Shown piece by piece: positions 1-8,567 of a stretch of 11,877 bases of DNA. Both the position numbers and the translations under genes were made by a program. This stretch comes from Ignavibacteria bacterium (lineage in GTDB: Bacteria > Bacteroidota > Ignavibacteria > Kapaibacteriales > UBA4661). Within the stretch, counting starts at the first letter, position 1, and every line of letters begins with the position of its first letter. The notes under the pieces are model-generated. The model had not been told where the DNA came from. It was given only the letters and a program-made list of their open reading frames with translations, and did no database searches. The stretch spans positions 1 to 11,877 of the forward strand of contig JAAFHM010000110.1 of NCBI GenBank assembly GCA_013298375.1. The letters run 5' to 3'.

Positions 1-3000
1 CGAACAAAATTAATGCGCTTTAGCGCCTCTACTGGTTTACTTCTTGCCACCCCTTTTCCTGTTGGTGTCAATACTGCCCTCAGTAGTAGTTCGGGCTGTA
101 GTAGTAGTACCTTCGTGTGGGGATGGGGATATATCGGCTTTATCAGCAATAGAGGCGATAGGCGCGTTACATTCCTCAATGATACCGTTTTATGCGGTCC
201 GATAGGTAATCCTGTGATTCGGAACACTCTTGATAATGCCGTTCTGGTACCATTGCAGAGCGGTATTTCTGTTGGTAATTCATTTGGTGTTAATTTTTCG
301 GGAACGTGGAATACCAATAATAATTCAGTTTGGTCGCCAAATGATTCATTGTTGATTTCATTTCGACAAACAGGTTCACAACTGATAATGAGCATTATCA
401 ATAGCCATAGTGGTAAGGTCATTCGTACGACTAATCTTCCTGAAAGCCCTTATACATCATGGAATATTGCTTGGAGTCCTGATAGTCGAAAGGTTCTGAT
501 GGGGCAAATTACGGGACTCGTCGATGTTCCCCCATTCCGGTATATTGTTGATGTGCAAACAGGGGCGGTTCAACCTATATTGCGCGATGCCCTGACGAGT
601 GGAGTGATAGGTTGGTCTTTAGGGAGCAGTAATAATGGCAGTAACGCGCAGGCAAACACTTCTTCCTTTTCGTGGAGTCCTGATTCACGCTTTATTGCAG
701 GTTTTCTCTGGCAATATCGTAGTGCAAGCAATCAAATTGATAACTTCCTTAATACCGTAGGAATTTGGGACTCGCGTACTGGCTGCCTTCTTCAAACGTT
801 TCGATTACCCTTTCCTGACGGACTGTCCGATAAGGAAAAACGCACCTTTTACAATACGACCCCTCAATGGAGCGCCGATGGAAAACGTCTTTTACTCCAC
901 AGCCAGTCAATATCTTCACAACGACAAACACTTGGGTTTTCATCTGCCTTCAATAGCCAGAAAATTGTACAGCCGGTCTCCGGTTTTAGCCGCACTGATT
1001 ATGACGGCACAACGATTATTGCCAATGTCAATATTGATCAAATCCCCTGCCAAGAAGACCGATCTGACTCGGTGTGGTCTATTCTCCCACGTGGGGTGCT
1101 TCGCGTTGCTCATGTCAATTTTCCATCGTTGCAATGTGGTACGACCTCAGCATCAATAGTATTTCCGATATCAAACACATCACTGCGAACAATCATTCTC
1201 CGCCTACCCAGCCTCACGGGCGAAAATGCTTCCGATTTTTCGCTGCTTTCCATAAATGATAATCCGATAGATTCAACACAGAGAATCATCACACTCACAC
1301 CAAATAACTATCAACGGCAATTGGAGGTACGCTTCGCCCCACGTGGCTTCGGCAGTCGCACCGCACAAATGGTCTTCACCGATAGTTCCGGCGTGGAACT
1401 CGAAACCATCACACTTTCGGGGCGCAAAGACACCCTCGCCATCGCACCTGCCGAACTCCGCACCACCTTCCGCCGCGTCCTGCAAAATTCCGCCACAAGT
1501 GCAAGCGTTTCCTTCCGCAACGTCGGCACAGTGCCGCTTGCGTGGGACGGACAAATGCTGCGCGAATCGTCGCTTTTGCCCACCTCTCCCAACGGAATGA
1601 ACCCGCAACAGCAGTTCCAAAGCGCTGCGGGGCTGTTTCGGATTGACAGCATCGCTCCGGCGGTTGTGATTCCCAATGACAGCGCCCGTATCCATCTTAC
1701 GTGGCTGGCAAGCCGCACCGAAGGCGTGTTCCGCGATTCCGTCGCTCTGCTCCAATGTGGTGCGGCACGGCATCAATTCGTCGTTTCGGCAGATGTTGTG
1801 CCTGATGAACCACGCTTGGAGATAGATTCTGCGCTCAGTTTCGGGCATTTGGTCTGCGAAACAAGCAGCCTTGCCACGCTCACTCTTCGCAACACAGGCG
1901 GGAAGCCGCTTTTGTTTTTTAGCGCCTTTCCCGACCCCATAGAATTTCGCAGAGCGCTGGTAAACACGGCTCCAATGCTCATAACAATTCCGCCCTTTGA
2001 AAGCTACGCCCTGCCACTCCGCTTCACGCCGGAGCGCGGCGGGCGCACGGATGGCGGCATTGTGGTAAACACCAACGACCCAAAGCAATCGCGCCTTCTG
2101 GTGCGGCTTTCGGGGCGAAAAACGCTCTTTCGCTATGCGTGGAATCCCGAGCGTTTGGACTTTGGCAATGTGCCGTTTGCCCAAAGCCGCACCCGAACCG
2201 TACAGCTTGAAAACCAAAGTACAGAGCCGTTTCTCTGGCGTACGCTTCCACAGGATTTAGACCCCGTGTTTGTTGTTGAGCGCGTTGTGCCGAATCCCAT
2301 TCCTGCCGGAGCCGCCGCCGCAGTCACCGTGCGCTTCCGAGGGCTACGAAGCATCGGCACAAGCACCGCCATTCTCGACGTTCCGATGAACGATGCGTGC
2401 AGCACCCAAACTCGCTTTAGCCTCGCCGCACGAGTCTTGGAGCCGCAACCGCAAATCATCGCCCCAGACACGGTGCGCCTTGGAACGCTCTTCTGCGAAA
2501 CCGCAAGCTCCGCCAGCGTGAACATTCGCAACAACGGCGACGCAGATTTGGTTATACGCAGTCTTGCCACCGAAGGCGCACAAAACCTTGATTTCCCACA
2601 GGATTCGGTGCGCTTGGGCATGATGACGCTCAAGCCTCAAGAATCCACGTCCTTGCGTCTCATTTTCCGTCCGCTTGGCTTGGGAGAGCGCCGTGCAACG
2701 CTGCTTTTGCGCACCAACGACACCGCAACGGCGCGAAATGGCGATATTCGCATCGTTCTGGCGGGACGTAAAGATTCGGTCGGCTTTGCGCTGAACCGCC
2801 AACCCAATGCCCTCCGCACGGTTGACGAAAACACGCCACTTTTGGACACACTGTTACTGCGCAATATCGGCACCGTGCCGCTTGTCTGGGGCGCTTCCGG
2901 AGGCGCTTCGCTGAATGAATTTCCCGTGCGTTTGGACAGCACCTTCGTTCTTGAGCGCATCGAACCCGCAACAACTCTCCCCGACAGCGCTTCACGGCTT

Positions 3001-4449
3001 ATTATCCGATTTTTGGGAGGAAAAGCGGGACTGAGTGCGGTTCGTGGCTATCGCCTACAGGCGGCATCCGTCCTTGCGCCGAGCTGCACCCGCACTGCCG
3101 ACCTTACCTTGCGCGGCGAAGTCCTCAAAGAGCCGCGTTTAGCGGCAATGGAAGGCGCAGGGGCGCGGCTTCTCTGCGAGAACACCACGACCTTCACGAT
3201 TCGCCTCGCCAGCATCGGCACGGACGATCTGCTTTTGCAAACGCCTGTTTTGAGCAACAATCCCGGCAATGCTTTTCGCATTGTTTCTTCGCCAAGCCGC
3301 ATCAATGCTCGCACAGGACGAGACAGTATCGTCATTACAGCGCTGACCGCACAAACGGGAATTTTCACCGCTCAAGTCCGCATCCGCTCCAATGCTGCCA
3401 ATCTGCCGGATACGACCCTGATTCTTTCGCTCCGCAAGGATTCATCGGGTGTGCAGATAATTCCGAGAATGCTGGATTTTGGAGGCTTGCCGGGCAATAC
3501 TCCCGCAAGCCGCTCCATTACGCTCTCGAACACAGGCACAATCCCCCAAGATTTCGCTCTGCCTGAGCGCAAGGGATCCTTCACACTGGAATCCTTGACC
3601 GCCAATCCGCTTCCTGCGGGTGCTTCGGCACAAGGTCTGGTGCGGTTCTCAGGCGGCGCGGGCGGTTTGGTGCGGGATACGCTTCGCTTCATGGATTCTT
3701 GTGGTCGCGTGGTGGTTCTGCCCTTGGAAGCGAGAGTGGTAGCGGGCTTGGCGGCACTGCCTGACACGATAGCCATAGAAGTCGGAGCGGTGGAAGACGT
3801 TCCCATTTTTCTCCGCAACCGCAGAGGCGTGGAGCGGGGCATGGAACTGGGGTTGCGCGTCAAAGTAGCCAATGCGTCGCTTTTGGATATTGTTGCGCCA
3901 AGCGCGGAATCCAGCGTGTTTTTGCAAGAAAGCGCCCTACCAAACACCTTACCGAACAAGCGTACAAGCCAAGTTCTACGGTACAAGACGATGCTAACGA
4001 CAATGGAAGAACAAGAGCCAGTCTTACGCCTCAGAGTACGCAGTCTTTTGGGCAGTGCCACAACGACGACGATTGTTCTCGACAGTGTGCAGATAAGCGG
4101 CGTTGCGCAATCAAGTGCGGACACGGCATATTATCGCACTAAAGGCATCAACTACACCGGAGGCGCACCACGACTGGTCTTCTCGCCGAATTTGACGGCA
4201 CTCACCATTGCGCCAAATCCTGTCAGTGATGCTCTTCTTCTCATCAGCCTTAATTCCCGTGAAGCCGCACCATTACTGGTCGAGTTGACTGATATTCTTG
4301 GGCAAAAGCACACACTCCACACGGAGCAGGTGTTTGATGGCGCTCAAACGCTATCGCTTCCCGTTTCACATCTGGCTTCGGGAGCGTATTTGCTGACCGT
4401 GCGCTTAGGCGCAGAGCAGCATTCGCGGATGGTGACGATTGTTCGATGA
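1..4449 (+). CDS. T9SS-exported surface protein, beta-propeller plus tandem Ig-like (ASH/choice-of-anchor-D) repeats; 5' partial
   Basis: The frame is open to base 1, so the ATG at 13 is probably internal; residues are numbered from it (1478 aa). Residues 1-340 look like WD40/TolB-type propeller blades: WSP(D/N)-type motifs start at W107, W154, W221 and W286 (WSAD), each paired with a 'TG' strand such as IWDSRTG. The extreme N-terminus (RFSASTGLLL) matches such a strand, supporting a start upstream of the window, where a Sec signal peptide would be expected. From about 363 to 1235 there are four two-domain units of about 220 aa, marked by GRKD/GRKT/GRKD/LRKD motifs near residues 470, 700, 917 and 1140 and by 'NxGTVPLxW'-like strands. 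Residues about 1240-1370 resemble a cohesin-like beta sandwich (inference). Residues about 1395-1478 form a T9SS type A sorting domain (APNPVSD, DILGQ, LASGAYLLTV). Likely role: secreted or cell-surface scaffold or adhesin; substrate unknown. Base composition steps up near 1320. Confidence 0.9.
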   Translation, partial: RTKLMRFSASTGLLLATPFPVGVNTALSSSSGCSSSTFVWGWGYIGFISNRGDRRVTFLNDTVLCGPIGNPVIRNTLDNAVLVPLQSGISVGNSFGVNFSGTWNTNNNSVWSPNDSLLISFRQTGSQLIMSIINSHSGKVIRTTNLPESPYTSWNIAWSPDSRKVLMGQITGLVDVPPFRYIVDVQTGAVQPILRDALTSGVIGWSLGSSNNGSNAQANTSSFSWSPDSRFIAGFLWQYRSASNQIDNFLNTVGIWDSRTGCLLQTFRLPFPDGLSDKEKRTFYNTTPQWSADGKRLLLHSQSISSQRQTLGFSSAFNSQKIVQPVSGFSRTDYDGTTIIANVNIDQIPCQEDRSDSVWSILPRGVLRVAHVNFPSLQCGTTSASIVFPISNTSLRTIILRLPSLTGENASDFSLLSINDNPIDSTQRIITLTPNNYQRQLEVRFAPRGFGSRTAQMVFTDSSGVELETITLSGRKDTLAIAPAELRTTFRRVLQNSATSASVSFRNVGTVPLAWDGQMLRESSLLPTSPNGMNPQQQFQSAAGLFRIDSIAPAVVIPNDSARIHLTWLASRTEGVFRDSVALLQCGAARHQFVVSADVVPDEPRLEIDSALSFGHLVCETSSLATLTLRNTGGKPLLFFSAFPDPIEFRRALVNTAPMLITIPPFESYALPLRFTPERGGRTDGGIVVNTNDPKQSRLLVRLSGRKTLFRYAWNPERLDFGNVPFAQSRTRTVQLENQSTEPFLWRTLPQDLDPVFVVERVVPNPIPAGAAAAVTVRFRGLRSIGTSTAILDVPMNDACSTQTRFSLAARVLEPQPQIIAPDTVRLGTLFCETASSASVNIRNNGDADLVIRSLATEGAQNLDFPQDSVRLGMMTLKPQESTSLRLIFRPLGLGERRATLLLRTNDTATARNGDIRIVLAGRKDSVGFALNRQPNALRTVDENTPLLDTLLLRNIGTVPLVWGASGGASLNEFPVRLDSTFVLERIEPATTLPDSASRLIIRFLGGKAGLSAVRGYRLQAASVLAPSCTRTADLTLRGEVLKEPRLAAMEGAGARLLCENTTTFTIRLASIGTDDLLLQTPVLSNNPGNAFRIVSSPSRINARTGRDSIVITALTAQTGIFTAQVRIRSNAANLPDTTLILSLRKDSSGVQIIPRMLDFGGLPGNTPASRSITLSNTGTIPQDFALPERKGSFTLESLTANPLPAGASAQGLVRFSGGAGGLVRDTLRFMDSCGRVVVLPLEARVVAGLAALPDTIAIEVGAVEDVPIFLRNRRGVERGMELGLRVKVANASLLDIVAPSAESSVFLQESALPNTLPNKRTSQVLRYKTMLTTMEEQEPVLRLRVRSLLGSATTTTIVLDSVQISGVAQSSADTAYYRTKGINYTGGAPRLVFSPNLTALTIAPNPVSDALLLISLNSREAAPLLVELTDILGQKHTLHTEQVFDGAQTLSLPVSHLASGAYLLTVRLGAEQHSRMVTIVR

Positions 4450-4476
4450 GTATTATTTGTGAGTGGTTAGGTATCT

Positions 4477-4523
4477 CCTTCCGACGGCTGAAGAGTGCAA
4501 AAACGCTGCCGTCGGAAGGTTTT
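4477..4523 (+). terminator. Terminator-like 12-bp stem-loop after the surface-protein gene
   Basis: CCTTCCGACGGC (4477-4488) is the exact reverse complement of 4508-4519, with a 19-nt loop, and is followed by TTTT at 4520-4523. It begins 28 nt after the stop of the upstream gene. The stem is strong but the T run is short, so it may act as a terminator or as a transcript-stabilising hairpin. Confidence 0.6.
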
Positions 4524-4584
4524 CCCGGTACTGATTCTTTTGAGTTAGTTCCGGGAAATCCGTTCTACGCTTAGGAAAGCGTAG
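4521..4584. repeat. Two further perfect stem-loops beside the terminator
   Basis: TTTCCCGG (4521-4528) pairs exactly with CCGGGAAA (4551-4558) across a 22-nt loop. CTACGCTT (4565-4572) pairs exactly with AAGCGTAG (4577-4584) across a 4-nt loop. With the 12-bp stem just upstream, this makes three consecutive inverted repeats in about 108 bp. The second stem starts inside the T run of the first, so the two could compete. A REP-like extragenic element is possible; copies elsewhere in the genome cannot be checked from the window. Confidence 0.5.
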
Positions 4585-4641
4585 GGCGGGAATACGCACC
4601 TGACCAGCCGTATTTTCCATAACCTGATTTTCCTTTCGACT

Positions 4642-6813
4642 ATGCGACGTTCAACTATCCTTTTAACCGCATTATTCCTCGCTTCTACGGCAATTTCTCT
4701 TCATTCGCAAACAGGATTGCCAGAGCAGGAAAAGCCCGCAAACCCTGTTCGCATCGGTATTACAGGCGGTTACGCGGCGAACAGGCACACGGCGAATTTT
4801 CTCAATAACGATTTGCTGGGATTATTTCGCTTCCCGGAGCGCGAGGGGAAATTTCCCGAGAACTTCCGCGAAGGGTTAGGAAATGGCTTGTATGCTGGTT
4901 TTGTGGCAACAATCCCGCTTGATGCGGTATGGGCAATTTCGCTCCGAGCCTCTGCCGCGCAGCACGACGCGCTGCTGAGTACGAAGGAATACTACCCAAC
5001 AAGAGATGGTGCGGGAAATGAGGTTGATACGGCAAGTTACAGCCTTCATGCGCTTTCTGTGCGGCTTCCGAGCGTTGGGCTGGAAGCCCTGATAGAGCGC
5101 CGTTTTGAGGGCATTGGACTGGTGCTGCAAGCGGGATTTCGTGCGGCATACATGGTTGCACCGAGTTTTACCTACAAAGAGCGCTTTAATACAAGTCTGA
5201 AAGACGGTCGCGGTCTTTTTGTGCAGGAAAACAGCGTTGAACGAGTGCCGCTTGGGACGAATTCTCTTGCGCTTCCGCAGTTTGCGCCGTTGCAGATCCA
5301 CATTCTGGGCGGGCTGGGCTACGAGTTGAGCCTTGGCGAAAAACTGCGCATTCGCCCCGAAGCAATGTACGCGCTTGGCGTGACAAACGCCTTCCAAGCA
5401 CGCGTCGTATCAGGCAATGAGCCAAATCTCTGGTCGTTGGGACAGATTCGCGGCGGAGTTACCGTCACGCTGCCATTGCCAGAGAAGCCGATTCCGCCAC
5501 CTCCTCCGCCTGTGGATACCGTCAAGCCCGCACCAGTACTGATGGTGAAAGCAAGCGGCTTGCAATCCAACGAACAAACTAACGAACAAATTAATGAGCA
5601 GACAAGCGTCGTTCTGCGGGTGCAGCAAACGATTTCGCGGAGTGTTTTTCCGCTTCTCCCGTATATCTTTTTTGATGGGGTTGCCGGAACAGCAATGCCT
5701 ACGCGATATGCAATGCTCAAACGTGAGGAAACAAGCGCCTTTCGTGAGTCCAAACTTTCATCGGCGTATGACCTTGTACCGGGCGAACATTCCTATTATC
5801 ACGTGCTGAATATCGTTGGCGAGCGGCTTCGGCGCTTGCCGAAAGCAACGTTGACGATTCATGGTTGCACCGATGGTTTTACGGCGGAGCGCGACAAAGC
5901 GGATGTTGCAAAAGCCCGTGCAAACGTCGTGATGCGGTATTTGCGGGAAGTCTGGGATATCGACGCTTCACGCCTCAAACTCCTCGACAACACGCTTTCG
6001 CCCACAACGCCCTCCATTCCGCTCAATGATGCCGACAAACAAGCGGAAAACCGCCGTGTGGAGTTGCGTTCCGACGTGCCAGAGATTCTTGAGCATATTA
6101 CCCTGATTGACACCACACGGCGTGTGTCGCCTCCGACGCTGCGCTTTAGAATGTTGGCGCGGCATCTGGATTCTGTAGGCGCATGGAAGCTGACCGTACG
6201 GGAGTCGGGAAGAATCGTGAAAGAGTTTTCAGGAGAAGGCGCAGTGCCGCCTGTGCTAGATTGGCGTGTGGACGAGCGGGAACTTGCCGCTTTGCATTTG
6301 AATAACGACCCCAACGATAATGCTTCAAAAGCGCTTGAATACTTGCTTTCATACACTCTGGCAAACGGCAGTGCAGAGGTACGTTCGGCAACAGACCGTA
6401 TCCCATTGGAAACCCGCACCGAGAGCCAAATTGCCAAGAAGTCCCGTACATCCTCGTTTTTCGCGGGTCGGCAAATTGAACGCTTCAATTTGATTCTCTT
6501 CGATTTTGCCAAAAGCGCGATGACTGCCGAACAACAACCAATGATGAATTTGATGAAAAGCCGCATCAAACCTCAATCGTCAGTGCGTGTGGATGGCTTC
6601 ACCGATCGCACGGGCGAAGCGGAATTTAACCGCAAACTTTCCCTGCAACGGGCGCTGGGCGTGGCTCAGGCACTCGGTTTTTCGGCAGAACAGCAAAAAA
6701 CAAATGTCATGGGATACGGCTCTATGCTGGAATTATACGACAACAATGTGCCGGAAGGTCGCTTTTACTCACGTACGGTGCGGGTGATTGTCGAAACGCC
6801 GGAAAGTGAGTAG
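4642..6813 (+). CDS. Outer-membrane protein with two tandem OmpA-like domains
   Basis: The 723-aa protein starts with a clear signal peptide (MRR, then a hydrophobic run to about residue 20, cleavage likely near SLHS-Q). Residues about 30-280 alternate in the manner of outer-membrane beta strands (GITGGYAANRH, GLYAGFVATIPL, RIRPEAMYALGV), suggesting a barrel. A linker follows with a run of prolines near 285-292 and three NEQ(T/I) repeats at about 310-321. OmpA-like domain 1 spans about 332-478 (IFFDG, GCTDGFTAERDKAD, then ENRRVEL). A middle beta-rich segment covers about 480-610. OmpA-like domain 2 spans about 613-720 (ILFDFAKSAMT, GFTDRTGEAEFNRKLSLQRA). The OmpA C-terminal fold binds peptidoglycan, so the protein probably tethers the outer membrane to the cell wall. 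No Shine-Dalgarno is visible before the ATG. The hairpin cluster upstream argues against co-transcription with the surface-protein gene. Confidence 0.88.
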   Translation: MRRSTILLTALFLASTAISLHSQTGLPEQEKPANPVRIGITGGYAANRHTANFLNNDLLGLFRFPEREGKFPENFREGLGNGLYAGFVATIPLDAVWAISLRASAAQHDALLSTKEYYPTRDGAGNEVDTASYSLHALSVRLPSVGLEALIERRFEGIGLVLQAGFRAAYMVAPSFTYKERFNTSLKDGRGLFVQENSVERVPLGTNSLALPQFAPLQIHILGGLGYELSLGEKLRIRPEAMYALGVTNAFQARVVSGNEPNLWSLGQIRGGVTVTLPLPEKPIPPPPPPVDTVKPAPVLMVKASGLQSNEQTNEQINEQTSVVLRVQQTISRSVFPLLPYIFFDGVAGTAMPTRYAMLKREETSAFRESKLSSAYDLVPGEHSYYHVLNIVGERLRRLPKATLTIHGCTDGFTAERDKADVAKARANVVMRYLREVWDIDASRLKLLDNTLSPTTPSIPLNDADKQAENRRVELRSDVPEILEHITLIDTTRRVSPPTLRFRMLARHLDSVGAWKLTVRESGRIVKEFSGEGAVPPVLDWRVDERELAALHLNNDPNDNASKALEYLLSYTLANGSAEVRSATDRIPLETRTESQIAKKSRTSSFFAGRQIERFNLILFDFAKSAMTAEQQPMMNLMKSRIKPQSSVRVDGFTDRTGEAEFNRKLSLQRALGVAQALGFSAEQQKTNVMGYGSMLELYDNNVPEGRFYSRTVRVIVETPESE
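5569..5604 (+). repeat. Three 12-bp tandem repeats encoding NEQ(T/I) in the OmpA-protein linker
   Basis: Bases 5569-5580, 5581-5592 and 5593-5604 encode NEQT, NEQI and NEQT. Apart from the T/I change, the copies differ only at third codon positions (AAC/AAT, GAA/GAG, CAA/CAG), so the peptide repeat has been kept while the DNA drifted. The repeat sits just after the Pro-rich stretch and extends a flexible hydrophilic spacer before the first OmpA-like domain. Confidence 0.75.
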
Positions 6814-6971
6814 TGGTGTGCCAAAAGGATTTTCGCACAAGGAGTTTTCGCACTTTGCCCCTTTGGGCAGGTTCAGGCTGAAGACCGCTTCAAACTTCGT
6901 ATTGAGTTTATCGAAGCAGATACAAATACTTTTGATGGGTTGATCCTCTTATGAAAAATATGAATCTCCTA
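6814..6971. other. Convergent intergenic region between the OmpA-protein gene and radA
   Basis: This 158-bp stretch separates two convergent genes. It holds an imperfect direct repeat (TTTTCGCAC at 6830-6838 and 6845-6853), a short stem TGCCC/GGGCA with a CTTT loop at 6856-6869, and a weak hairpin GCTTCAAACT ... AGTTTatcGAAGC around 6887-6917. None has a convincing T run on either strand, so no terminator is called. Confidence 0.4.
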
Positions 6972-8345
6972 TTAACCACCAACCACACTCAAGAGGGCTT
7001 GTAATATGCGGTCTGCGGGTTTTAGGTGTGGCGAGTTTTCTCGTGAAAAGCGCTTCATATTGGCTTCCGGCAACAGAATACTCGAAAAGCCGAGTTTTTG
7101 CGCTTCATTGACGCGCTGCTCAATCGAAACAACTGCCCGCACTTCGCCTGTCAAGCCGATTTCCCCGATAAGCGCCGTGTCTGCTTGAATGGCAATATCG
7201 CGGAACGAACTCATAATTGCTGCGGCGACTCCCAAATCCACGGCGGGATCGTCCAATCGCAATCCCCCGGCGATATTGACAAAAACATCATGCTTGCCAA
7301 GCGCCAAACCAAGCCGTTTTTCCAATACCGCCAAAATCATCTGCAAACGGCGATAATCCAAGCCTGTGGCACTACGCTGCGGAACATTGTAGCTGGATGG
7401 CGTGACAAGTGCTTGCACCTCGACCAAAATCGGGCGCGAACCCTCCATTGCCGCTACCACAGCCGTTCCCGACTCGCCCGCGTTGCGTTGCGATAGAAAA
7501 ACTTCCGATGGGTTATTCACCTCGCGCAAACCGTCTTCGCTCATTTCAAAAACGCCAATTTCGTTGGTCGAACCGTAGCGATTTTTTGCCGCCCGCAATA
7601 TACGATACGAGTAAATACGCTCTCCCTCGAACTGCAAGACCGTATCGACAATATGCTCCAAGACCTTTGGTCCCGCAATCGTCCCTTCTTTGGTGACGTG
7701 TCCGACAAGAAAGACGGGTTTGTGGAGCGTTTTTGCAGCTTGCATCAGCAACGCGGCACATTCTCGCACCTGTGCCACGCTGCCGGGCGCGGATTCAATG
7801 GAAGGGCGAAACATCGTTTGAATAGAATCAGCAATCACCACCCCCACATCGTTTGAGCGCATAGCTTCAACGATTTCGTCTGCATTGGTTTCCGCCAGCA
7901 CCCGCAAGCCCGTAAAATCAAGGCTCAGGCGGCTTGCACGGGATTTAATCTGTTGAAGCGATTCCTCGCCCGTAACGTAGAGTGGTTGCGCCGCGCCCAA
8001 ACGAGCGCACATTTGCAGCATCAGCGTTGATTTCCCAATACCCGGATCGCCGCCGACTAGCGTGATAGAGCCACGCATAATGCCGCCGCCGAGTACGCGG
8101 TCGAGTTCCGTGATTCCCGTCATAATGCGCTCTTCATTGTCTTGCTCAACATCTGTCAGCAGAACGGGCTTCGAGCGCGTATTGGTGCGATTTTCCGGCA
8201 GGACGCGCCGCGAGGTAGCGGCAGATTCTTTCACCTGCGTCTCTTCGGTCATGGTGTTCCACTCGCCACACGAGGGGCATTTACCCGTCCAGCGCGGCGC
8301 AGAAAAACCACAGTTTTGACAAGCGTAAATAGTTTTTGTTTTCAT
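6972..8345 (-). CDS. radA: DNA repair protein RadA (Sms), RecA-like ATPase
   Basis: The 457-aa length and whole-protein layout match the RadA/Sms family, which processes branched recombination intermediates and drives branch migration with RecA. A C4 zinc finger is at the N-terminus (C9, C12, C23, C26: CQNCG...CPSCGEW). The RecA-like ATPase core has Walker A GGDPGIGKST at 98-107 and a Walker B-like strand VGVVIADS near 167-174. The RadA signature KNRFG appears as KNRYG at 254-258. The C-terminal third is the Lon-protease-like domain (AGGLRLDDPAVDLGVAAAI, IGEIGLTGEVR), which serves as an oligomerisation/DNA-binding platform in this family. The ATG at 8345 gives the standard MKTKT..YxCQNCG start; no strong Shine-Dalgarno precedes it. 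It is convergent with the OmpA-protein gene and divergent from the hydrolase gene, so probably monocistronic. Confidence 0.97.
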   Translation of the reverse strand: MKTKTIYACQNCGFSAPRWTGKCPSCGEWNTMTEETQVKESAATSRRVLPENRTNTRSKPVLLTDVEQDNEERIMTGITELDRVLGGGIMRGSITLVGGDPGIGKSTLMLQMCARLGAAQPLYVTGEESLQQIKSRASRLSLDFTGLRVLAETNADEIVEAMRSNDVGVVIADSIQTMFRPSIESAPGSVAQVRECAALLMQAAKTLHKPVFLVGHVTKEGTIAGPKVLEHIVDTVLQFEGERIYSYRILRAAKNRYGSTNEIGVFEMSEDGLREVNNPSEVFLSQRNAGESGTAVVAAMEGSRPILVEVQALVTPSSYNVPQRSATGLDYRRLQMILAVLEKRLGLALGKHDVFVNIAGGLRLDDPAVDLGVAAAIMSSFRDIAIQADTALIGEIGLTGEVRAVVSIEQRVNEAQKLGFSSILLPEANMKRFSRENSPHLKPADRILQALLSVVGG

Positions 8346-8567
8346 GCGTTATTGCGTGATAATGGTTGAGCCTTGGATTCGTCCCCGATACGCGGCAATA
8401 TACGATTTTCTCTTGTTTTCTCTGTGACTCATCAAGATTGCGTTAGCGCAAAAGACGCAAGGCAGGAATTTTTTTGACTTTTCTGGTATGGGTTTTTCGT
8501 AATATTGCATTTCTCGCAGACACAAGAGTCCAAGCACTTCTCACGAAATACATTTCAAGGAATAGCC
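8346..8567. other. Divergent intergenic region radA / MBL hydrolase
   Basis: These 222 bp must contain the promoters of both divergent genes. I see a short stem TTGCG/CGCAA around TTAG near 8437-8450 and an AT-rich stretch at 8468-8510. No operator or RNA element can be supported with confidence. Confidence 0.35.
8557..8561 (+). promoter_or_regulatory. Shine-Dalgarno-like AAGGA that decides the MBL gene start
   Basis: AAGGA lies 6 nt before the ATG at 8568. An in-frame TTG at 8505 would add 21 residues (MHFSQTQESK...) with no family resemblance, so the ATG at 8568 is preferred. Confidence 0.55.

Noticed and set aside
1..15. Similarity of the first bases (CGAACAAAATTAATG) to the NEQ repeat DNA at 5583-5596
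   Set aside because: The match is short, has an indel and is in a different reading context; it is probably coincidence.
1273..4124. Several long minus-strand open frames, up to 314 codons
   Set aside because: They are antisense shadows of the surface-protein gene in its GC-rich part; the plus-strand domains are clearly recognisable.
6811..6954. Frame continuing 46 codons past the TAG of the OmpA-protein gene
   Set aside because: The OmpA-like domain is already complete before the TAG and the extension shows no domain, so stop-codon read-through is not supported.
8474..8505. TTGACT ... TAATAT as a sigma70-type promoter for the MBL gene
   Set aside because: The spacing is 20 bp, longer than the usual 16-18, and promoters in this phylum often differ from that consensus.
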